From Deltaproteobacteria bacterium (GTDB lineage Bacteria > Desulfobacterota > Desulfuromonadia > Geobacterales > JAJYBI01), in contig JAJYBI010000032.1 of assembly GCA_021779095.1 (NCBI GenBank), positions 1 through 42,148 on the forward strand: a stretch of 42,148 nucleotides of DNA. The letters run 5' to 3'. Both the position numbers and the translations under genes were made by a program. Under the pieces are notes generated by a model, which was given only the letters and a program-made list of their open reading frames with translations, did no database searches and had not been told where the DNA came from. This document shows positions 36,872-42,148 of this stretch, piece after piece (the first letter of the stretch is position 1; every line of letters starts with the position of its first letter).

Positions 36872-38464
36872 ATGTCCAGCTCGACACAGTGGGAACGGTT
36901 CAAGAAATACTACTGCAGCTGCCCGGAGATCGGCCTCTCCCTGGACATCAGCCGGATGGATTTCCCGGACGCGTTCCTGTCGGCCATGGAACCGGCCATG
37001 CAACGGGCCTTCGCGGCTATGGCCGAGCTGGAGCGAGGCGCTATCGCCAATCCGGACGAGGGGCGGATGGTGGGGCACTACTGGCTGCGGGCACCTGAAC
37101 TTGCACCAGCAACGGAGATCGCCGCCGAGATCCGATTTACCCTGCAGGCGATCAAGGAGTTCGCGGAGACGGTGCACCACGGTGAGATCGCTCCGCAATC
37201 GGGCGGCAGATTCACCCGCCTGCTGGTGGTGGGGATCGGGGGGTCGGCCCTGGGACCACAGTTCGTGGCCGACGCACTGGGGAATCCGGGCGACCGGATG
37301 CAGCCGTATTTCTTCGACAACACCGACCCGGACGGCATGGACCGGGTCATCGCCACCCTCGGCCGGCATCTGGCGGAAACCCTGACCGTGGTGATCTCCA
37401 AGAGCGGGGGAACCAAGGAGACACGAAACGGCATGCAGGAGGCGAAGGCCGCCTACGAGGCCAAGGGGCTCGCGTTTGCCCGGCACGCGGTGGCGGTGAC
37501 CGGCAAGGGGAGCGAGCTGGACAAAACCGCCGAGGCGGAGCGATGGCTCGCCCGGTTCCCGATGTGGGACTGGGTGGGAGGACGTACCTCGGAGACCTCG
37601 GCAGTGGGGCTGTTGCCGGCGGCACTGCAGGGGCTGGACATCGAAGCCCTTTTGTCCGGTGCTCGGGACTGCGATGACCGGACCCGCACCAGTGGGACGG
37701 CTACAAACCCGGCTGCGCTGCTGGCGCTCATGTGGTACTATGCCACGGACGGACGGGGGGCGAAGGATATGGTGGTCCTCCCGTACAAGGACCGTCTGCT
37801 CCTCTTCTCCCGTTACCTGCAGCAGCTGATCATGGAATCGCTCGGCAAGGAACGTGACCTGGCGGGGAACGTGGTTCACCAGGGGATCTCGGTTTACGGC
37901 AACAAGGGGTCCACGGACCAGCACGCCTACGTCCAGCAGTTGCGGGAAGGAGTGCCCAACTTCTTCGTCACCTTCATCGAGGTGCTCAGGGATCGGGATG
38001 GGACGTCACTGCAGGTGGAAAACGACGTTACCTCCGGAGACTATCTGTCCGGCTTCTATCTCGGTACCCGTCAGGCTCTCCACGAAAACGGCAGGGAGTC
38101 GCTTACCCTCACGGTGGATTCGCTGGATGCCCGTACCGTTGGTGTACTCATCGCCCTGTATGAACGGGCCGTCGGCCTGTATGCATCGCTCGTGGGGATA
38201 AACGCCTATCACCAACCGGGGGTGGAGGCGGGCAAGAAGACGGCCTCCGCCGTGCTGGACACCCAGAAACGGATCCTGACATGCCTGCGCCGGGCCGATG
38301 GCCGCGAGCTCTCGCTGGATGAAATTGCGATTCAATCGGAATCTGCCGATGATCCGGAGACCGTCTTCAAGGTGCTGGAGCACCTGCGGGCCAACCCGGA
38401 TCACGGCATATCGGCGACGGAAGGCGAAACGCCGTTCCACCGCCGGTACCGCTCAGTACGATGA
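36872..38464 (+). CDS. pgi: Glucose-6-phosphate isomerase
   Basis: Pgi interconverts glucose-6-phosphate and fructose-6-phosphate. The 530-residue protein has tandem SIS domains, [20 protein letters not shown], the substrate-binding [18 protein letters not shown] with catalytic His, and a C-terminal [17 protein letters not shown] stretch with an added helical tail. GGAGGAAACC before the ATG at 36872 fixes the start; the 26-codon in-frame extension lacks one. It overlaps the FAD oxidoreductase gene by four bases, an unusual partner. Confidence 0.95.
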   Translation: MSSSTQWERFKKYYCSCPEIGLSLDISRMDFPDAFLSAMEPAMQRAFAAMAELERGAIANPDEGRMVGHYWLRAPELAPATEIAAEIRFTLQAIKEFAETVHHGEIAPQSGGRFTRLLVVGIGGSALGPQFVADALGNPGDRMQPYFFDNTDPDGMDRVIATLGRHLAETLTVVISKSGGTKETRNGMQEAKAAYEAKGLAFARHAVAVTGKGSELDKTAEAERWLARFPMWDWVGGRTSETSAVGLLPAALQGLDIEALLSGARDCDDRTRTSGTATNPAALLALMWYYATDGRGAKDMVVLPYKDRLLLFSRYLQQLIMESLGKERDLAGNVVHQGISVYGNKGSTDQHAYVQQLREGVPNFFVTFIEVLRDRDGTSLQVENDVTSGDYLSGFYLGTRQALHENGRESLTLTVDSLDARTVGVLIALYERAVGLYASLVGINAYHQPGVEAGKKTASAVLDTQKRILTCLRRADGRELSLDEIAIQSESADDPETVFKVLEHLRANPDHGISATEGETPFHRRYRSVR

Positions 38465-39585
38465 GGCACCGACTGGTCCTCGCGGGTGGCGGTCATGCCC
38501 ACCTGTACACGTTGTCCCGCCTTGCGGAGCTGACGGCCCGAGGCGCACTGGTCACGCTGGTGACTCCGGACCGCTACCACTACTACTCCGGCATGGCGCC
38601 GGCCATGCTGGCGGGAACCTGCCGGCCGCAGGATATCCGCTTCGACGTGGCCTGCCTCGCCGAGCGGGGCGGCGGCTCCTGCGTCATCGGCACCGCACAC
38701 CGCATCGACACCGTCAACCGCAGTCTTATCCTTCAGGACGGCACCGGCATCCCTTACGATACCCTTTCCTGCAACGTGGGAAGCAGTGTCGTGCTTCCGT
38801 CCCCGACGCAGGCGAACGTCATCCCGGCGAAACCGATTGACGGGCTGCTGGCCGCCCGCAACCGTGTCCGAGAACTCCTCGCCGAAGCGGTCGAACCGTC
38901 GCTCCTGGTCGTTGGAGGAGGTCCGGCCGGTGTGGAGCTGGCCGGCGCACTCTGGCGTCTCGCCCGGGATGCCGGACGTCCGGCCCGCGTTACCCTCGTC
39001 ACCGGCGGTACGCTATTGGCGGGAATGCCGCCAAAGGCACAGAAGACGGCGCGCCATTCCCTTGCATCCCGCGGCATCGCCATCCACGAACAGACGCGTG
39101 TCACCCGATTCGGCGACAACTCGGCACTGCTGCCAACGGGTCAGGAGCTCCCGTTCCAGATGGCCCTGCTTGCCACGGGGGTCACCCCACCGGCCATATT
39201 TCGGGATTCCGGCCTGCCGGTTGCCGACGACGGCTCCCTCTTGGTGAACGACCGGTTGCAGGCGGTGACTCATCCGGAACTGCTGGGAGGCGGCGACTGC
39301 ATCACCCCGCCGGACGGCAGACTGACGCGGGTCGGTGTCTACGCCGTCAGACAAGGGCCGGTTCTCTTCGCCAACCTCCTGGCGAGGATAAACGGGACCT
39401 CACTTTCTCCATTCTCACCCCAGAAACGTTTTCTGCAGATCCTGAACCTGGGAGACGGTTCCGGACTCATGATCCGCGGATCGTGGGTGCTGGCAGGGCG
39501 CATCGCGTACCTGTTGAAACAGATCATCGACTACCGGTACATGCACCATTACCAGCGCTGCGGCGAACGTAATGCACCATCATGA
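38461..39585 (+). CDS. FAD-dependent oxidoreductase of the SelD-fused type
   Basis: A 374-residue pyridine-nucleotide-disulfide oxidoreductase related to NDH-2. The N-terminal FAD fold has [15 protein letters not shown] and a second dinucleotide fold [29 protein letters not shown] is typical of the family that is often fused to the N-terminus of selenophosphate synthetase SelD. Here it is free-standing and SelD is not in the window. It starts inside the pgi stop codon (ATGA). Its role in selenium handling is suspected from that fusion but unproven. Confidence 0.8.
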   Translation: MRHRLVLAGGGHAHLYTLSRLAELTARGALVTLVTPDRYHYYSGMAPAMLAGTCRPQDIRFDVACLAERGGGSCVIGTAHRIDTVNRSLILQDGTGIPYDTLSCNVGSSVVLPSPTQANVIPAKPIDGLLAARNRVRELLAEAVEPSLLVVGGGPAGVELAGALWRLARDAGRPARVTLVTGGTLLAGMPPKAQKTARHSLASRGIAIHEQTRVTRFGDNSALLPTGQELPFQMALLATGVTPPAIFRDSGLPVADDGSLLVNDRLQAVTHPELLGGGDCITPPDGRLTRVGVYAVRQGPVLFANLLARINGTSLSPFSPQKRFLQILNLGDGSGLMIRGSWVLAGRIAYLLKQIIDYRYMHHYQRCGERNAPS

Positions 39586-39587
39586 AA

Positions 39588-39613
39588 AAGGCCCGCCTTA
39601 GCTGACGGGCCTT
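39588..39613. terminator. Bidirectional terminator between oxidoreductase and DUF1450 genes
   Basis: AAGGCCCG and CGGGCCTT form a short GC-rich hairpin with a run of five T on the minus-strand 3' side, so it chiefly serves the DUF1450 gene and also closes the plus-strand run. Confidence 0.65.
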
Positions 39614-39641
39614 CGTGCGTCTGACGACAGGCAGAGAGAAT

Positions 39642-39857
39642 CTACTCTCCCATCTCCTTGAGAATTTTGCGATACAGATCGTCGCTGTCGATTCCCGCCA
39701 CGGTTTTACCGTTCACCGCAGCAAAGGGGGTCTTGTGGCAGGGGCCGCACTTCTTGATGCAATCCTTGACCTTCATGTCGAGTTTCGGATGCGACTCCCT
39801 GAGCCGCTTCACCACCTTACCCTTTCCCTTGTTATGCGCGCAGAAACGCACCTTCAT
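39642..39857 (-). CDS. DUF1450 (YuzB-like) small thioredoxin-like protein
   Basis: A 71-residue protein with Cys6 and a CxxxCxxC pattern in DCIKKCGPCHKTPFAAVNG, the mark of DUF1450, a small ferredoxin-like/thioredoxin-fold group. Function is unknown. It lies 20 bases downstream of ferritin on the same strand and is likely co-transcribed, which suggests an iron or iron-sulfur role by association only. Confidence 0.75.
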   Translation of the reverse strand: MKVRFCAHNKGKGKVVKRLRESHPKLDMKVKDCIKKCGPCHKTPFAAVNGKTVAGIDSDDLYRKILKEMGE

Positions 39858-39877
39858 CTATCCGTCTCCCGTTGCTA

Positions 39878-40393
39878 TCAGGCGGCCGTCGTCGGCGGCG
39901 GAGTGAACACGCGGGTTCCCAGCTCATTATCCAGCATGAGCAGGCCGTAGCCGTTGTCACCGACGAGCTTGAGCTTGCCAATCAGTTCACGGTCGTTTTC
40001 CTCCTCCTCCACCTGTTCGGTGACGAACCACTGGAGGAAGATCTGGGAGGCATGGTCCTTCTCCTTCACCGCCAGGTCGGTAAGCTCGTTGATGCACTTG
40101 GTAATGAACTGCTCGTGATTGAGGGTGTCTTCCATCATCTGCAGCAGAGAGCCGTACTTCGAAGGGGGGGCGGCCATCTGCCCGACGATCGCCTGCTCTC
40201 CCTGACTGTTCAGGTAGGTGTAGAACTTCATGAAATGGATCATCTCTTCCTGGTACTGTACCATGAACCAGTTCGACGCCCCCTTGAAACCTGTAGAGGC
40301 CGCACTGGCCGACATGTTCAGGTAGAGATACGCCGAGTACAGCTCGGTGTTCATATGCTTGTTCAAAGCGGCCGACATCTTCTTGCTCAGCAT
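39878..40393 (-). CDS. ftnA: Non-haem ferritin
   Basis: Ferritin stores iron as a mineral core in a 24-mer. The 171-residue protein carries ferroxidase ligands in HMNTELYSAYLYL (Glu17) and YQEEMIHFMKFYTYL (Glu and His of helix B), then EQVEEEENDRELI. Length and motifs match bacterial FtnA rather than bacterioferritin, as no haem-ligand Met is evident. The start overlaps with GGAGG seven bases upstream. No Fur-like palindrome was seen in its 65-base leader. Confidence 0.93.
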   Translation of the reverse strand: MLSKKMSAALNKHMNTELYSAYLYLNMSASAASTGFKGASNWFMVQYQEEMIHFMKFYTYLNSQGEQAIVGQMAAPPSKYGSLLQMMEDTLNHEQFITKCINELTDLAVKEKDHASQIFLQWFVTEQVEEEENDRELIGKLKLVGDNGYGLLMLDNELGTRVFTPPPTTAA

Positions 40394-40458
40394 CTGTATA
40401 GTCCTCCATTGAATTGATAGTTACCGCCAGTATACCCCATTGGCCGTGATTTTCACCT

Positions 40459-41976
40459 TCACACGGTCTGGGCTTCGCAGAGAGCTCGGTCCGCTTCCAC
40501 CAGCACCCGCCAGAGGTCGTCGCTGTCCCCCAGACCGACTTTCACCAGATAGGCGGCAATACTCAGGTTGGTGCGGGCGCGAAACAGCTCCACCTGGCGC
40601 AGGAAGTCCTGCGGAAGGCCGGTGGACGCACCAAGGTACGCTTGCAGGAACAGCCCGTCTTTCAAGCGATCAAGAAGTTCCGGATGTCGGAACAGCTGGT
40701 TACGCAACTGGGCCAGGAAGCATCCCACATCGAAAGCACGAGGCAGACAGTAGGAGCTTTCGAAATCGATGGCCGCCGCATACAGGGTATCACGTCGATC
40801 ATTGACGTCCTGGCCGATAATTATGTTCTTCAGATGGTAATCGCCGTGTCCCTGAACAAGCAGCTCAGGCCAGCCGGCAACGATCCGCTCCTCTTCGGCA
40901 TGAACCGCATCGCGGATGGCGCGTGCCTTGAGCGTATGCTTGTGGTCGATAGCCGCGAAACGCTCCACGTACCGGTCGAGACGCTGCTCCTCACGCGGCA
41001 GGAACTCCTCGGGCGGTGTGACCCGCAGACGGCATTCGTGGAGTCGGGCCAACCACCGGGCTGAAAGTTGAAGCAAGGTTTGTGCATCGTCATCCGAAGC
41101 GGTCAGCAGTCGGTCGTAGAGAGATTTACCACGCAATCCCTGCTCGATGAGAGTCATCGTATCCGGATCTTCGTCAATGGGGCGCGGGACACGAAACATA
41201 CCGCCGTCAAAACCGTGAGCAGCAATTTCCCTGACGATGGCAAATGCACGATCGGCGGATCGCCAACGAGTCTTGGAATCCATTGAGCGGATGATGATCC
41301 GTTCCCGCACCTCGTCGCTCCCCTTGGCACCGATGGCAACCTCAATAACATGACTGTTTGCTCCAGACCGGGGGATTTCCTTCAGAAACGGGCGACAGCG
41401 GCCGGCACGGATTTCAGCGGCAAGGTCAAGGACATCGCATAAAGGATGATCGAAGATGGTCGGATAGATACCGGCATAACTTCCACTGTGCGTATCCGTG
41501 CCCCCGAGGGCCGTAAACCGGTACCGATGCCAATCCTGTAACGCGCGGATATTACCGCGGGTGGTATGGTTGGAGTTAAAGATTTCGATTGCATCGAGAA
41601 CGGGATTCAGCAGGTCACGTTGGGCGGGGTCGCTGCTGCCGCGATAGGGATGAGCCCACACAAGTGCCGCTTCAGGAGACTCGTAACGGACCTCCGCAAG
41701 TGAGGTTCCGCGCGGGAAGGTGTGATCAGCGCCATAGATGAGGATATCCCCGCAATCCACGGTATGCAGTTCCTGTCCCGCCATGATGAGGAAATGATCG
41801 GGGACCTCGGCAGAACGGCGCAGTCGCTTCATTTCATCGAGGGACCAGAGATAATGGTGATCAGTTATAACAATTCCCTGGAGTCCCTTTGTGTGTACCC
41901 TGCGGACGAGATCAACTGCGGAAATACAGCTGCAGGAAGAATGCTCCGAAGTATGGGCATGCATCTCAATCAACAT
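40459..41976 (-). CDS. PHP-domain phosphohydrolase fused to aminoglycoside-phosphotransferase-like kinase
   Basis: A 505-residue fusion. Residues 1-200 are a PHP domain with metal ligands EMHAHT (His6, His8), ITDHHY (39-41), GQELH, WAHPYRG and GGTDTHSG. After a linker, residues of about 210-490 form an APH/choline-kinase-type fold: N-lobe with RIIIRSMDSK, Brenner motif HGDYHLKN and metal motif AAIDFES with DVGCFL. The catalytic Asp of the Brenner motif and the metal Asp are both present. The pairing suggests opposing phosphate removal and addition on one small substrate, or a kinase controlled by the hydrolase. Substrate unknown. The start is the first ATG; no clear ribosome site is visible. 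Confidence 0.8.
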   Translation of the reverse strand: MLIEMHAHTSEHSSCSCISAVDLVRRVHTKGLQGIVITDHHYLWSLDEMKRLRRSAEVPDHFLIMAGQELHTVDCGDILIYGADHTFPRGTSLAEVRYESPEAALVWAHPYRGSSDPAQRDLLNPVLDAIEIFNSNHTTRGNIRALQDWHRYRFTALGGTDTHSGSYAGIYPTIFDHPLCDVLDLAAEIRAGRCRPFLKEIPRSGANSHVIEVAIGAKGSDEVRERIIIRSMDSKTRWRSADRAFAIVREIAAHGFDGGMFRVPRPIDEDPDTMTLIEQGLRGKSLYDRLLTASDDDAQTLLQLSARWLARLHECRLRVTPPEEFLPREEQRLDRYVERFAAIDHKHTLKARAIRDAVHAEEERIVAGWPELLVQGHGDYHLKNIIIGQDVNDRRDTLYAAAIDFESSYCLPRAFDVGCFLAQLRNQLFRHPELLDRLKDGLFLQAYLGASTGLPQDFLRQVELFRARTNLSIAAYLVKVGLGDSDDLWRVLVEADRALCEAQTV

Positions 41977-42055
41977 GCTATAAGCATAACAGAGCAGGGG
42001 AATGAATACTATTCAAGACCACGATACTTATAGACCGAACGACCTCGCAGACGCA

Positions 42056-42089
42056 AAAACGCCCCACCACTAGCGTGATGGGGCGTTTT
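42056..42089 (-). terminator. Terminator of the rRNA operon
   Basis: AAAACGCCCCA and TGGGGCGTTTT form a long hairpin with one wobble pair (minus strand), about 10 bases beyond the 5S rRNA end. Confidence 0.8.
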
Positions 42090-42097
42090 CAATTAAT

Positions 42098-42148
42098 TCC
42101 CGGCGGCGACCTACTTTCCCACACAGCTACCCGTGCAGTATCATCGGC
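42098..42148 (-). rRNA. rrf: 5S rRNA, 3' part (runs off the window)
   Basis: The minus-strand sequence from the window edge, including TGTGGGAAAGTAGGTCGCCG, matches the conserved 3' portion of bacterial 5S rRNA. About 50 bases are present; the rest of the gene and presumably 23S and 16S rRNA lie beyond the right edge. The 3' end position is approximate. Confidence 0.85.

Overview
This 42.1 kb window looks like chromosomal DNA from a Gram-negative, GC-rich anaerobe of the Geobacter type (Desulfuromonadales). That is inferred from gene content: Kdo/LPS-transport genes sit in one long run with rpoN, HPr kinase and a PTS without a sugar permease. Around them lie a pta/ackA/clostridial-ferredoxin block, a c-type cytochrome of the P460 family and a Fur/FeoB iron locus. 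No phage, insertion sequence or CRISPR array was seen.

Layout. (1) 1-2983: pta (+) and ackA (-) converge on two perfect hairpins; a 55-aa 2x[4Fe-4S] ferredoxin with a TTG start follows. (2) 3031-6061: a 600-aa zinc-ribbon/DUF3426 membrane protein, an exported metallo-beta-lactamase-fold protein with a degenerate metal motif, and tRNA-Arg(CCG) with a strong promoter. (3) 6062-7801: a decay zone with an intact TSCPD-domain gene between what look like wrecks of an NRDE/TANGO2-type gene and a DeoR-type regulator. (4) 7802-9485: a histidine kinase/OmpR-type regulator pair. (5) 24266 down to 9567, all minus strand: kdsB-pyrG-kdsA-kdsD-kdsC-lptC-lptA-lptB-rpoN-hpf-hprK-rapZ-EIIA-HPr-EI-metK. This array makes CMP-Kdo, moves LPS, and carries a regulatory PTS whose HPr has both His15 and Ser46.

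(6) 28365 down to 24469: fur, feoB, a small zinc-ribbon gene, a DtxR-FeoA fusion and a P460-type cytochrome, with 7-1-7 Fur-like palindromes before fur and before feoB. (7) 30764 down to 28528: VOC protein, CcdA-like and TlpA/ResA-like thiol redox pair, a small orphan gene; then a polyprenyl diphosphate synthase. (8) 32028-39585 plus strand: a REC-GAF regulator, a CoA-binding protein, a PLP aminotransferase, a 19-cysteine DUF5714-like protein, an AhpD-like protein, an ArsS-like radical SAM enzyme, pgi and an FAD oxidoreductase of the type found fused to SelD. (9) 39642-42148 minus strand: DUF1450 thioredoxin-like protein, ferritin, a PHP-phosphohydrolase/aminoglycoside-phosphotransferase-like fusion, then an rRNA-operon terminator and the 3' end of 5S rRNA at the window edge.

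The most interesting parts for follow-up are the cysteine-rich radical SAM cassette (34723-36810, possibly extending to 39585), the PHP-kinase fusion, the DtxR-FeoA iron locus and the decay zone next to tRNA-Arg.
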